Assembly: GCA_028023455.1 (NCBI GenBank)
Contig: JAQFVV010006197.1
Coordinates: 13,947,254-14,011,253, forward strand
DNA from: Epiperipatus broadwayi
Lineage: Eukaryota > Onychophora > Udeonychophora > Euonychophora > Peripatidae
Direction of reading: 5' to 3'
DNA: 64,000 nucleotides
This document shows, piece by piece, positions 48,331 through 61,732 of the stretch; within the stretch, counting starts at the first letter, position 1, and the number at the start of each line of letters is the position of its first letter. The notes beneath the pieces were generated by a model, which saw only the letters and a program-made list of their open reading frames with translations, was not told the origin of the DNA and searched no databases. A program made the translations under genes and the position numbers.

Positions 48331-51300
48331 AGTGTTATAGTTATATTATATTTTCAATCTATATTTATAGTCAGATAGAAAGTAAAAAAAATATTTATAT
48401 AACTTAAAGCATGCTTAATTAATAATTGCAATGTTTTTGTATAGTTTCTACTTGGGTGCATCTAGATTCTGTTAAGATATCATTAGATATTAAAAGATCC
48501 ATTTAAAAAAAAAAACATAGAAATCACATAATCATAAATATTGGATAATTGTGGTAATATCTTTTTAGTTGCCTTATTAATTATTGTATCTGTCATAAAT
48601 AGAGCAGTTATTAATCAATGATCTATGGACTCTTAGTGTCCACAATGCTTTAATATTGGGTTCATGAGGATCTGAAGAAAGGGTATGAGTTGTTAGAGTT
48701 AAAATGGAGTGATAGAATGAATGAATGAATGAAAGAAATTAAAAAAGGAAGAATAAATTTTAATTTCTCTTATTTAAAATACATGAGTTAAATCTTGATG
48801 CCCTCTTATTTATGTGCCATAGTCATAGAATGATAGTCCAAACAACTTTGAACATGTACCTAATCTATTTTAAGCAGAAGCTAATTTAATATTACTAAAC
48901 ATATAAAAAAAGACCTGTAGAAAATAATATGGTGAACATAGGTCACGCCATAAAAAAGATTAAGAAATATTGTTGTAGATATTTTTTGTTATTGTTGTTT
49001 TTAGCAGGCATGACTGTTAAACATTTTTTAAAAAAACAAAAACAAATTAAAAGCAATATAATTTTGATATATTACTATTTTTTATTTTGAGTTATATTTA
49101 TCAAAAAAAAAGAGAGGGAAGATTTAATTTACTAACTAATTTGATTATATCATTGGAGAAAGAATTGCACAAATTATTCAAAAATAAATTCAAAAAATTC
49201 TTTTGAAATAATTTTTAAATTTAAAGAAAACAAATATACATACAATGTTTTATTGATTTTTATTTCAGAATTCTTTATTTATTTATTTTGTATGTGTGAA
49301 AAATGCATGGAAAAGATTTTTAAATGTAAAAGTATATTTTTAGAAATGAAGATCAGAATTGTTCAAACTGACATATTTTCCACAACTCTCTGCAAAAACT
49401 ATGCATTGAGGATAAGGATAGCAAGTGTTGTTGCTTTTGAACTGTGGTACTATTGAAAACTGGAAAAGTATCACTGATGATGATTAAATATCACTTGATC
49501 ATAGTATTTACTTTATTGCCTCTTAATTTGTCATTGGGGAAAGAATTTAACACTTGATCAGAATAGATTCAAATTTTCATCTGAAAATGCAAGTGATCAG
49601 GTTGAAGTTATTTTATTTTGATTATGTTATGAGATTACCTAATTCCTTAGAAAAATATATAATTCTCAGAAAGATGGTGATGAAAAGAGAAGAGGATGGA
49701 TTCTATTATTACAATATTCATCTATACATAAAATTTCAATATCTTCTATTGTTCCAATATATAACTGGTTCTATTTCACATATACAGTATATGGTTTTCT
49801 ATATATAAATGTACTCATTTTCAATTTACAAAGCCTTTAGTTAAGTACTTTTGAGATCAAGTTATGAAAAATATCATATATATGCTAAAGTACTGAATTC
49901 TAAGTCTAAATAATTAATTTCTAAATAAGTAATGCATATAACTTTTAACAGATATATTATAAGCAGTAAACTATTATAATCATTATTAAAACTTTAAAAA
50001 AGTATATTAGTATTTTTCCTTCTACTTGACAGATCGGACATTTATTTAGTTGTTACATTTTATAAAGTATTGTAGTACATTTAAGACTTCTGTCTGATAG
50101 CGGTTTATTTTTAGATATTTAAAGGAAGAATTTTACAACAGGAAATTGGGGGAAAAATTTTTTTTTTGACATTTAGAAATTTTTGATATTTTTTTTGTTT
50201 GTTTGTTAAAGGCATGAGATGACACTCATTTTATTTTTTATAATTTAGTTCTATCCACCCCCATTTTTATATAAGGTTTAATTAAATAAATTATAAATTT
50301 GTCATTATTTAAAACCAAGTTTTAATATTATTTGTAGTTTGTATCTTTTTGAAAATTTTATTAACTGAAATATATTTTTTTATACTTGTTTTACAGATGT
50401 TAATTAGGAAGTTGCAAATAATTAAATAACTTTTTTTTTTTTAATGTTGCGATCAAAATTAGTTATTTCAAAATTTTTTCTTCTCTATAATTATTTAAAG
50501 ATCGTATAACTTGAAGTATTACCTCACATTGTAGCTATCTGCTTTCTAACATTATATAAACTAATTAATTATTAAATGCAAATTAATCAAGCTGATATAA
50601 TGTTATTATTTTCTTAAACTTGTTCATCTAAGTTACAATTTTTTTTATATTTCTGACCCGAAGGAGTTTATTGTCACAGATGTTAATCTGATATTTTTAT
50701 TATTAATATTTATAATCATTTTAGTAGGTGGGGAGGTTGTGGAAATATTCAGTAGTAAATCAGTCGTCTAATATCTAATTTTCATGTTATCAGGTATCAT
50801 TACAACAAATTAATATCATTACAATGAAATAGAAACGTTATTATTATTAATCTCATCTAATGATTAAATTTATATAATTGTTTGATCCCATTATTATTAT
50901 ATAAAGTAATAAATTGTGATTAAACTGGAATCCTGTTTCTTATAATGAGTGAATTTAAATTGATTATTTTTGTTCAGGATTAGTAAGACTGAGCTAAGAA
51001 TTTAGACTCTGTACAGCATTTAGCATTTGTAATTTAATTATAAAACTTTAAAAAGAAATTCTAGATTTAGTATTACATTAGGTTTAAAGAGACTTTTTAC
51101 CGAAAAAAATAAATAAACCATTGCAAATCAAAAGTCATTCCAACAGCCTCTCATAGAGAAACCTTGAAACCATTACTCACCTTGCTTTCCAATTGCTTGT
51201 TGGTCAGACTTTGAGTATTTTTCCATTCTTATTTTTTAAATATCTAGATACCCAACGAATACTGGTTGATTATTTAGATGGCTATACATTAGCTAACTAT

Positions 51301-51822
51301 AAAAAAAATCCTGCCTTACTGAAACCCAAAAACTTTTCTCAAGTTTTATACAACTAAAATTCAAAACTATTTCTGGATGGTTGGAGATGAACCATAAAGC
51401 TCTTTCTAATTTTATACAATATGATTTTATATAATATTTTGTGTTGAGGTTGTTAATGTATTTGTTTATCAAGTCTAAATCCTAATGAAATTTGGAATTT
51501 TTTTTTTAGATAATTGAAATTTTCAAGCAATGAATATTTTCTATTTAGTTGGACCATAGATATTCAGCTAGTTAGTAATTAGGTACAAACTTATGAAAAA
51601 CTGTTTTTAAACAACTAACTCAGATTGTACTACTAATAAAAGTTTTTATCCTATTCGGGGAAATAAAATTCTTTTATTGATTTTGGAAGATTGAGTTATG
51701 AAAGAGGTTATATGATAAAGAAACCAAGTTGCACCAGGAAAAAAAGCATACATTAAAGTGCTATATGTCTGTATATTTATAATGTATGTATTAAAAATAA
51801 TAAAATGTATAAATAATAGTAA
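48331..51822. other. About 3.5 kb AT-rich DNA, nothing recognised
   Basis: There are short homopolymers and an (AATG)n patch at 48716-48732. Frames at 49253-49456 and 49554-49808 have no recognisable motif. No feature could be supported. Confidence 0.5.
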
Positions 51823-52078
51823 ATAAATTAGCAAAATGTTTTTTACATCTGCAACTAAAAAAGTTTTATTTACTTTTTAGATAAAGCTGAGGGTGCTTTC
51901 AGTGTGGGCCACTAGAATCATTGTGTCCAATATCAAAAGCATGCTCAGCTGTATCTAAAAAATAAAGAATAAAACCATTTCAGTGTTCTCCACCAAAAGC
52001 ATGCTTAGCTGTATATAAAAAGTAAATAATAAAACATTTTCAGTTGTGAACATAATAAAACATTTAGCTAATTTATTA
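51823..52078. repeat. Foldback repeat (about 250 bp)
   Basis: The left arm 51823-51907 (ataaattagcaaaatgtttt, tttatttactttttagataa, gctgagggtgctttcag) is inverted at about 51990-52078 (ccaaaagcatgcttagctgt, aaaaagtaaataataaaac, acatttagctaatttat). The inner part of the right arm is repeated once more in direct orientation at 51935-51984. A small MITE or complex hairpin without coding content. Confidence 0.75.
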
Positions 52079-52159
52079 CAAACAATAACAAAAAGGAAAA
52101 TAAAAAAATAACAATAAATGTATTGTAACCAGTTGGATTACATAGCACACTCTAATATA

Positions 52160-52222
52160 GTGTGTGTGCATATATATATATATATATATAGTTGTGTGTG
52201 CATATATATATATATATATAAA
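52160..52222. repeat. Duplicated (GT)n-(AT)n microsatellite
   Basis: gtgtgtgcatatatatatat and its adjacent copy, separated by gttg, form a composite dinucleotide repeat. Confidence 0.9.
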
Positions 52223-52599
52223 GTTGAAAGGAAAGCTAGAAATAAATATAGACAAAAATTATAGTAGATATTTTCTACATTCATTGAAATAAAAAAAAAA
52301 ATAATAACTCTGATTTAAAGTAAAATTTCATTGTGAAATGAGGTCTGATAAATAATATTTGTAATTCTGATTTTGAAATTAACAAAAAAAAAAGCATAAT
52401 TTATTTTTTAAAATCTTTTAATTAATACTTGTATAAAATATCTTTTTTAATTAATGCTTACTTGCATTTCTACTACCTAGTTAGAAATCTTTGTAGATAA
52501 AAAATTCTAAAGGATTATCACACCTTTAGTCAAATTCCAAAAATTAAAGTAAAAATATGAATATAACACTTTGATAGAAATTTCCACCTTGTTTTCAAA

Positions 52600-53290
52600 T
52601 GGATTACACAGATTGAAAACAGCCACTGTGTTTTTGTCACCTGACCTAACCAAGGTTATAAAAGACTGATAAAAATATCAGTTAGATTGGATTATAGTTT
52701 TGTAAGATTTTTTTTTTTGAATAAGTGGCAGCAATTAGCTGACCAAAATAGGTATCTGCAATTTGTTGTTAGCTGTAGCAGGGAGTTGAAAGAATAGCCT
52801 CTATGAACTGATGTAGCTGAAGGCAGGACAATAGATCCAGGATTGCTACTATTTTCCTTTGCAGGAGTTTTGATTTACTTGAAGCTGGGTCACTTCTGAA
52901 TCAATAGCCTAAAAAAAGAGGACAAAATAGCTAGCAGTGCTATACAAAGCTCCTATGAAGATCTAAGGGAGTACAGTCCAGTTGCTGCCCTATAGTTTAC
53001 TGCAGACTTTTGATTCATGATGCCAGGGTCACTTCAAATGGATCAACTAGCTGCTTAAATATGTTCTAGAAGACAGCTTGACAATTGCTTGGACTACAAA
53101 AGCTCATGGTATGCCAACCCATTACTTGAATACTTTTCCCTGATGATGACAACAAGCCTGGAATTATATTTTTTCTGATGGACTAGAAACCAAGCTTACC
53201 AAGAGGAAGCATGAAGAAATTGGTGTACTTATGCTACACTCAGGGAACCGAAGATAAACATGTTGCGTGTATCTACAGTGAGTTATTTTA
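52600..53290. other. GC-richer island, unassigned
   Basis: Base composition is visibly more balanced than the surroundings, with few long A/T runs. No long frame, LINE motif or tRNA-like box was found. The end (ctacagtgagtt at about 53272) has a splice-donor-like GTGAGT, but no conserved exon could be recognised. It may be an old transposable element, a regulatory segment or an untranslated exon. Confidence 0.35.
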
Positions 53291-53509
53291 TTTTACTATT
53301 CCTTAAAATGACTTTTAAAATTATAGAATTAATAACTTAGAGTTAAAACAAACAAGTAAATAATTTGCTCGAGTCAAATGTCTAAAAGAAAGACGATTTG
53401 ATATATGTTTTTGAAGAAATTGTTTTTTTAATTCCTTTAAAAAAAGACATTAGAATATATATTTTCAATATTGAATTAATTAGAAAATAGATAACATTAC
53501 TGTAACAAG

Positions 53510-53860
53510 TTGAAATAGATAGAAGCCAGTGTGTGTGTATACACACACACTCATATGTGTAAAATTTTAATATTTTTTTTAATATTAAATGTCCATTTAT
53601 TGAATATTAATTGTATATTATAAATCGTGTGCCTGTGCGCATATATATGTGAACCATAGTAATAATATGAATTGTAAATTGTAATTTTGTAAATTAATGT
53701 AACAATTTAAATTTTGAATAGAAATTACATAGATCAATGTAATAGTTTTAACAAGGCTGTAAACCTTAGCAATGTAATAATTTGAATTTTGTATAGGAAT
53801 TTTGTAAGTCACAAATATGATAATTTTTTATATGGTACATTATTCAAAATCAGATCTTAA
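53510..53860. other. Simple repeats and short direct repeats
   Basis: (GT)n/(CA)n at 53530-53551 forms a small inverted pair. Short near-repeats (aatgtaacaatttaaatttt, aatgtaataatttgaatttt) follow. No gene was recognised. Confidence 0.5.
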
Positions 53861-53929
53861 ATATCTTTTTTTTATTGTTATTAATAAGTGTATTTAATTG
53901 TTAAATATTGTTTCCATCATCTCTTGGTC

Positions 53930-54720
53930 ACATACAGTAATAGAGCTTTACGTTCTCTGAGCTAGATTCGTGCACAGGATGAATATATGACTGGGGATGT
54001 GTATTTATTGCTTTGGGGCATCCAGAGATGATCAATTATCATCCTGGTTGACACAAAAGAGGATACTCTTTAAAGCCCATGCACTATCTTTTATTTTAGT
54101 TTAGCCTTATTAGAAGTTAAGTTTATAGTTGACCAGTACAAGTGGCCTGAGCATTGATGATGATGAGCATGTTTTAATGTCCCAGCATTATTGTTTCAAT
54201 TTCTGATTATTGTGTATTTTAATGGCTGGGCACTAAGCTGGTGCATCCAAGTTATGTTTAAATAATTGCCCAAGCTGGCAAAGGCTCAATAGTTAGCCTG
54301 GTCTAAAGAAGACCCATTTCAATCCAGTCACAAGATTGACCGTTGATTTATATTTTTTTATTGTTCAAAACACCACAAGATGGACTGCTGATTTACTGCA
54401 CTGATTTGTTTATTCCCATTATGATGAATGATATTTGAGTAGTACTTATACTTACTTATAATTACTTTACTTTATAATGCTGGTTGAATTTATAATTATG
54501 CTTTTAATTGCTCTCTGAGTTAGCTGGCTGATCTCTCAGAGAGTTCTCATTCTCTCCCTTAAATATATCATATATATATATATACACTTTATTAAATATT
54601 CATATTTCATTTTAAATTGACTGGGAGTGATGATGTTTTTGCCATCACCCAGTTTCAGTTCTTTTTCACCCACTTCGATATACCCCATCCCGTTACAGTA
54701 TGTATATGGATGTGTTATAG
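53930..54720. other. GC-richer island with two hairpins, unassigned
   Basis: The composition is more balanced than the flanks. Two stems are visible: ctctctgag...ctcagagag at about 54513-54545 and ctgggagtgatg...catcacccag at about 54620-54652. The latter is followed by ttcacccacttcgatatacc and a compact non-AT stretch ending cccgttacag. It looks like an interspersed repeat, but no second copy is present in the window. Confidence 0.35.
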
Positions 54721-56190
54721 TAAGTTTATTGTATGTTTGTGAAAGAAATAATGTAGTGGAATTATATGTTGCAGCTCTGAATAAGACTGTTAGATAGTTA
54801 AAATTATCAGATAATTGAAATGAATAAACTATTTTGAGAAGTGCAAAAAAGAAATGAAGTTTCTTAAAGAGTAATTTAGTATTTAATTATTAAATTAACA
54901 CATTTATGTTGAAAATTAAATAAGAATAAAAGTTTATAGCATTTTAATATCTAAATGCCATTTTCTAAAAAAATATTAATATACTAATTTAAATAACTAA
55001 CTATTATCTAAATATTTTGAGAATGATTGACTGTTATCTAATTCTTTGCATTATTTTGTCTTTACCAAGATTTTAACTGAACTTGATCTCTGTATAAAAT
55101 GATGAGAAATTAAGTTTTAGAATTAAGTGTATAACACTATATATATATATTATGAGTTTAATATATTATTCTGATATATTCAGGAGATAGTAGTAAATGA
55201 AGATAAATTAAAAAAAGTATGTTTTATGTATCTTTCTGCACTTAACTTATTTTAAAGCACAATATAATGATTCAGATCTATAAATATTTATGCTTCACTT
55301 GCATTAAGTTAATAATTATCAAATTTTCACAGAGTAAAAAAGGATAAGTAATGCATTGCCTGTAAATGTGTACTTTATATTCAGTGTTTAAATCTGGTTA
55401 TGGACACAATAATCTGTGATACATATCTATATTGTATTTTTATTTGAATTAGAATATATTCTTCATGTACAAAATCTAATAAACATTATATTATTATTAT
55501 TGATATTGTATCTTCAACAAGAATCTAAGTATTGATTCTCCATCACCAATAAAATAATCATGAAATTAGTTTCTTAGGAAGTGATATAACATTAAAGCAC
55601 TTGAGTGAAGTCTACATTTTTTTCTTCTCATTAGTGAAGTCTATATTTCCATTCAATTTATTAAATTGAATTCATTTTTTATTTTACTCAACTGAACATT
55701 TTATACAAAAATTTTTAGCTTTTGAGTTAGCACTCTACATAGCATAACTGCATAGGGGCTATTGTTCATTACTAATGTACATTTGCACTTATAATTGGAG
55801 TAATAATTTGTAATATTTTCTGTAGATGTATAAAAACAAAATCACCATCAAACTGCTTTCAAAATATATTAAAGTTTGAAACATTCAGCTGTGAAAATGG
55901 TTAATTTTCTCAGTTGTTACCAAAGAGCAAGACATTGAAAGACTGTTCTGGACTAACTAATACAAGCTGACTTTGGAAAATAATAGTAATAATGATAATA
56001 TTTTTATTGATTAGAATTTTTGTAATTTTAAGATCTTATAAAACTCCTAACTGAAATGAAAATGAATGTATATTTGATAATGGAAAAGAATGGCTATGTC
56101 AACATCCATGTCAATATCCATTATTATTTTTTAAAAATAATCTTGCATGGTCTTAAAAATTTATATTAATTTTCTTACTCAATAATTTAG
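54721..56190. other. AT-rich DNA, nothing recognised
   Basis: No feature could be supported. Confidence 0.5.
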
Positions 56191-57035
56191 TATATAGAAA
56201 TATAAATAACTAATTAAACATCAATTTAATATGTAATGTTAATAAATAATGTAAACTCAACTTATTTACTACAAATTTTTTTTTACTATCTTTCAAGCAG
56301 CAATGTTTAATGAAAAATTCAACTAATCTTTGCTGATTATATACTTCTGTAATAAGTGGCTTTATCAGTAATCTGGAAATATGTTGATACTTTAACAACC
56401 ATATCAACATAATATTCATTTAAATACCATTGCAATACTCAATTTAATATTAAAATGGGAATGAAATTTAACTAAAATCTCTTTAATGTTAATAGATAAA
56501 AAGACTCTCTGTTTTCAAATAAGCATTTTAAGTATATAAATAACTAATTAAATGCCACTTAAATGAATAACAACAGTAAATAATATTAATTTAGTTATGC
56601 CATTTATAGGCATTTTTTGTGGTCTTTCAAAGAGTAATGTTTGATTAAAGAATCAATCAATCTCAGCTGGGCAGTAGTTTTTGTCTAAACATCAGCAATC
56701 TAAAAAATAGTTGAAACTCTATCAAATGTAACTGCAATCTCTATTTAAATGTCATTTCAGTATTCAATTTGAAATTAAAGTCTGAATTTAATTTAGTAGT
56801 AATTTAACGAAAGCATTCTTTATATCTGTTTAAATTTAAAAACAAAGCATGCTTCCAGAATAAATATACTCTTCAAACTTTAATATGAAATTGTATGTGG
56901 CAATAGTGTTTAATTAGAGATTGAATTGCCCTCTTTAGAGAAGTGTTAACTGACTTCCATGTTGCTAGTGATCTTCAATAATATAGAAACTTATATCTGG
57001 CAGAAATTGATAAAATTTTCTATCAAACATTACCA
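56191..57035. repeat. Diverged 334-bp tandem repeat, 2 to 3 units
   Basis: Anchors recur 334 bp apart: tataaataactaattaaa at 56201 and 56535, and the pair tctttcaagcagcaatgttt / tctttcaaagagtaatgttt near 56290 and 56624. The cores around cagtaatctggaaatatgtt and cagcaatctaaaaaatagtt also correspond. A third, shorter and more diverged unit seems to occupy about 56850-57030. Identity between units is low, so the array is old. Non-coding. Confidence 0.75.
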
Positions 57036-57084
57036 TTTGAAAGAAGAAAAAAAAATCTATAAATGGTCACACACCAAATTAATA
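57036..57084. other. Spacer, nothing recognised
   Basis: Short AT-rich spacer between the satellite and the RTE tail. Confidence 0.5.
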
Positions 57085-58992
57085 TTCATCATCATCATCA
57101 TCAAACATTATCAATCCACTGCAGGATAAAGGTCTCTCCAAGTTCAATCCTCCAATCTTTAGCTTCTTTTCTCCACTTCACTCCTGAACACTTTATTATT
57201 TCATCCATCCATCTCACATGTGGTCTTTTTCTGGGTCTTTTACAATCTCTTGGAATCCAGTTTAAGATTTCAATTGTCCATCTATTATCATCTCTTCTAG
57301 CAATATGTCTGGCCCAACTCCACTTCAGTCTTTTAATTTTTTCAATGAGATTAGTAACACCTGTTTGTTCTTTTACCCATACATTGTGGTTTTCGATCCC
57401 TTCTTGTTATTCCCAACATGCATCTCTCCATACTTCTTTGAGTGATCTGAAGTCTCTGTATTGCTCTTCTATTAAGTGTCCAGGTCTCAGATCCATAAGT
57501 AAGAACTGGCAAAACACATTTATTAAAAACCTTCCTTTTCAAACACATAGGCATATTTCCTTTTAGTATCAAGTTATTTCTACCAAAAGCACTCCAACAA
57601 CAAGTTTAATTCTATGATTAATTTCATCCATTATATTTCCATCTGTTTTAATAATCTGACCAAGGTATTTGTAACTGTTAACTTCTTCTTACTCATCATA
57701 ATCAATCTTTATTTTCATATTTTCAGAAAATCCATTGAACATTACTTTAGTATTTTTAACATTTATCTTTAGTCCTACTTTCCTATTTTAATCTGATAAC
57801 TCCTGCAAGATTTCTGGCAGCTCTAAAGCATTATTTGCAAAAATATCTACATCATCTGCAAAATCTAAATGACTTAAATAATCTCCATTTACTTTCACTC
57901 CTTTAGCTTCCCATTTTAATCCACAAAATACTTCTTGCAGTACTGCTGTAAAAAGTTTTGGAGATATGGAGTCACTTTATCTTATACCCTTCTCAGTGTT
58001 GACTTTCCTAGTATCATTATGTAATCTTATTGTTGCCTTGTATTTTTATAAATATTCTTCAAAATATGACAATATCCTGGATCTGTACCTTGATGATCCA
58101 ATGCTTTAATCACTGAAGAAGTGTTTATAGAATCAAATGCCTTTTCATAATCTACAAATCCACAGCATAATGACAACTCATATTCATTTGTTCTTTCTAT
58201 AATTTCTCTCAATACCTGGATGTGATTTACTGTACTAAAATCACTTTTAAATTCAGCTTGTTCTCTTGATTGGTAGAAATCTAATGTTTTTTGTAGACGA
58301 GTTGTAATTATCTTGGTAAAAATTTTGTATAAAACTGATAAAAGGCTGATAGGTCTGTAATTTCTAATATCTTCTTTATCACCTTTTTAAAATATTAATA
58401 TTAGTACTGCATTTTCCCAATCATCTGATACATATTTATCATTTAGACATTTGGTATATAACTTTACTAAAAAAAAATTCTATTTCTTCACCTGCTTCTT
58501 TTAATATATCAATTATAATTCTGTCATTACCTGGGGCTTTTCCTTTCTTCATAAAATTAATTACAGGTCTCACTTCTTCATTTAACATTCTGATCTATTA
58601 GGAAGATATAATAGATATAGGATGTACTTGCTTTTTATTACTATATAATTCTTGATAAAAGTCTTCTACCCATTTCATGATGTCATCTCTCTTTTTAGTA
58701 ATAATTCCATCTTTTTTTCTTATTGCAGATATAAATTTTCTACCAATACCAAAATGTTGTTTTACACTCTTGAGACTTTTATTCTCTTCTACAGCTTTCC
58801 TTGCTAGTTCACAGTTATACTATCTTATATCATTTTCAACTTTTTTCCACATCATTTTACAAAATTTGATGTATTCAATTCTTTTTAATGCATCATTTTT
58901 GTATATTTTCATATTCCTTTTTTTCTTCATAAATTCTTTGATCTCAGTAGAAATTTTATTGGTCAATTGCCGCTTTTTTCTACCAGTTATTA
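57085..58992 (-). mobile_element. RTE-type LINE copy C, 5'-truncated, antisense
   Basis: The 3' end is at 57087-57102 as a (CATCAT)n tail beside the conserved ctgcaggataaaggtctctc. Reading the minus strand upward from 58992: end of the endonuclease linker, KKDGIITKKRDD, RT fingers (GKAPG-like near 58540), QAEFKSDFS and the 58027-58212 stretch with CGFVDYEKAFDSI (motif A). An intact DFADDVDIFANNA box with the catalytic FADD sits at 57851-57862, and the C-terminal domain with SMERCMLGITRRDRK is at 57351-57572. Homology ends abruptly near 58992. A possible short target-site duplication, attaatatt, flanks it. Frameshifts make it inactive. Confidence 0.92.
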
Positions 58993-59154
58993 ATATTATT
59001 GTTCCATATTTGAGTAGTATTTAATTAATTATTTACATGTTTAAATTTTTATTTAAAAAAAAATTTATTTAAGAATTAGTTTGAATAAATACTCTGCCAT
59101 TTCTAATAACATTAAGTTGAATCAAAGTACGATTTAATTTAAACAATAGAACTA
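58993..59154. other. Spacer, nothing recognised
   Basis: AT-rich spacer. Confidence 0.5.
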
Positions 59155-59215
59155 CTCTCCATACAATAGTCATAGTTATCAATGGATGCTTGAAGGTGGT
59201 TGTCTGATGGTTTAG
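59155..59215 (+). repeat. MITE inverted-repeat fragment
   Basis: ctactctccatacaatagtc, then atcaatggatgcttgaaggt, matches the left terminal arm of the palindromic MITEs at 31535 and 61792. The rest of the element is missing. Confidence 0.7.
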
Positions 59216-59344
59216 GATTTCGTTGAATTGCTATTAAATTGCATTGAAACTTTAGCATCCAAAATTGATTGTTCTAACAATGTTTAAATAAAGATTGTAT
59301 TACTATGTTTGCTTGAGGATCAAATGCTTTCCAGACTACTTCTG

Positions 59345-60050
59345 ACATTAGATATGATAGAACATATGTCCAGCAGAGATCGATTAATTTCTTCAATCCC
59401 CATTAAAAGATAGTAAATTTTTTTTACAGGCAGTATGAATTAAATCACTTTATTGTTATATATATATATATAGGCATAGGCTATAATAGAAATACATATG
59501 CAGCAGAGATTGGTTGATTTCTTCATCAACCATTTCACTTAAAGATAAAAAAATTTTTATAGGTGGTTATTCATTATTAACTTTAAGACTATGTGCCTGA
59601 AAAAATGACAGTAAGGACCTCTGCAAATTTTTGACACAAGATTTATTTAAAAGACAAAGAGCAGTCACTCTTATCTTAACCTACTTTCTAAATAAATAGG
59701 AAAATCTAAAACATTTTGGTTTGAGAGCTAAGGCTATTAAATACCTCATTTATTAAGTCCACAAATTTTATAACACCTTAACATTCGTGAAATCTTTCGA
59801 TTTACAAGGAGTCAGTGTTGATATCTTATGCTTAGAAATCTATTAAGATAATATAAAGTTGTAATAATTATATTTAATCAAAATTCTTTAGATTCTATTT
59901 ATTTAGAAAGTAGGTTAAGATAAGAATGGCCGCTCTTGTCTTTTAAATAAATCTTGTATTAATGATTTGCAGAAGTCCCTACTTGACGCATAGTCTTAAG
60001 GTTATTAAGTAACGAGTATGCGCTTTATAAATATAATTATTACAACTTTT
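59345..60050. repeat. Compound direct and inverted repeat block
   Basis: A 90-bp segment is repeated directly (59350-59440 and 59482-59575: cagcagagatcgattaattt / cagcagagattggttgattt). The second copy runs into an arm (59557-59715: gactatgtgcc, tttatttaaaagacaaagag, cttaacctactttctaaata) that is inverted at 59880-60010. A further inverted pair, gttgtaataattatattt and aaatataattattacaac, lies at 59853 and 60028. A foldback transposon with internal rearrangement fits. Confidence 0.75.
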
Positions 60051-61732
60051 TATTCATTATTGTTATATATCTCTATAATAAATTAATTAAATATAATTAA
60101 GTCATATAGAATTCTAGTCTTTTTTCAGTTTTATTAATTTTTTTCAGCCACTTTTCTACAATCCCCTCCCCCATCTTAATACTTTTTTTTTTAATATGTG
60201 AGAAAAATATTTTAGAATTTGCTTTTATATAGTTTAATTTGATTTTTTAAAAAAAATTGATTTTATGATGTTCTTATTTTTTTATTTTATAATTAGATCC
60301 TCAAAATTGAGTAATATTTGAGAATTAAAACAACAAACAATATTTTCATTATTTGTCTTAAATAAGATCTTTTTTTTTTTACTCTTCAGTTTAGCAATCT
60401 TTCAAAGTTGCTGGCTATTACTCTTACAAACTACTCAACTTTTTAGAATATTTAATAAGCGCTATCTATAATGCGATGAAGTGGTAAACTAAGAGCTAAA
60501 GCCTCCTGATCATTTCTCAGTTGAATAAAAAAGATGTCAGTTTATTCAATTGAATGGAATTGTGCTCAACCTGCCACTTAGGTGCCTAAATGTTATCACA
60601 ATTTATATTCTATTAACCATATGATTCTATATTTGGATGACATTTTAAAATAATTTTAGTAAATGAATCTGCAGTTCAGTATTTAATTTCGACAATAAAA
60701 TATTTTAATATTAAATACTGGAAATTTTGGGTTTTATTTTTTAAAAATCTATTGTTAGAACAATTTATAAATGTAGTGCTCTGTAATAATAATGAATAAC
60801 CTGTCGTCATGTAATAATAATGATGAATTTTCCATTTAACTAACATAATTTCTCGTTAGTGTTGATAACTATCTGCATCCTGAATTTATCATTTTAAGGC
60901 AGTAGGTAATCGAAGTAGACGCCGATTATTTTATCAAATAAAAATGACATTGAATGATGTGACAGATTGCTTTTAAGAGTGTGTGTTTATAAGAACATGT
61001 TAAAAATGCATATAGGTCTCTAAAGAATATCTTGGAATTTGTTTCTCAATTCGTATACTCAATAGTCATAAATCTGTCAAAACATCAACAAAACTTTTCA
61101 GGAGATTAAAATGTATATGTATATTTTTTTTCAAATAAAAGATTCACACAAAAGAATCAATTTTCCAGACTCTAGAAGAAAAAAAAAACATTGGAAAACT
61201 TTTAAATTACCCCCCCCCCCCATTACAATCTGTTGTTATGATGAATATACAGCTTTTTCTTTTTGAAGAATGGTATCTTGAATTGTAAATCACCTCTGTT
61301 TTAATGCACAATATTAATATGTTTATAAGATTTCTTGTAAAAAAAAAAAGATATTACTTCATTAGGTAGATGTTAAAATATGCTACTTCACATCAGAAAA
61401 AAAAAAAAATGGAGATACAGACACAAAAAACTTGAGGTTTGTGATGTTTTATAACCTAATTTTGACATAAATCACAATAAGTCCATATAAGTCTAAAATT
61501 GCATTTCAGAAAAGTCTGAAAAAATTGGAATCAAAATTACTATATGAGTAATTAGCAGATGAAAATGAGATAACAAAAATATATAATTCCATGGTCACCC
61601 TTAATGCAGAGAGATGATTGATAATATGAGAAGCTCATGATGACTAGGGTACCATAATAAATTAAGTGAATTAAGAAAGTAAGATAAAAAAGAAAATAAA
61701 AAGAGAAAAGATTAAAAAAATCACCTATATTA
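60051..61732. other. AT-rich DNA, nothing recognised
   Basis: C11 and several A runs are present. No coding or repeat signal could be supported. Confidence 0.5.

Noticed and set aside
57063-57566. Sense 167-codon frame and 58677-59024 frame
   Set aside because: Both are shadows of the antisense RTE copy C.
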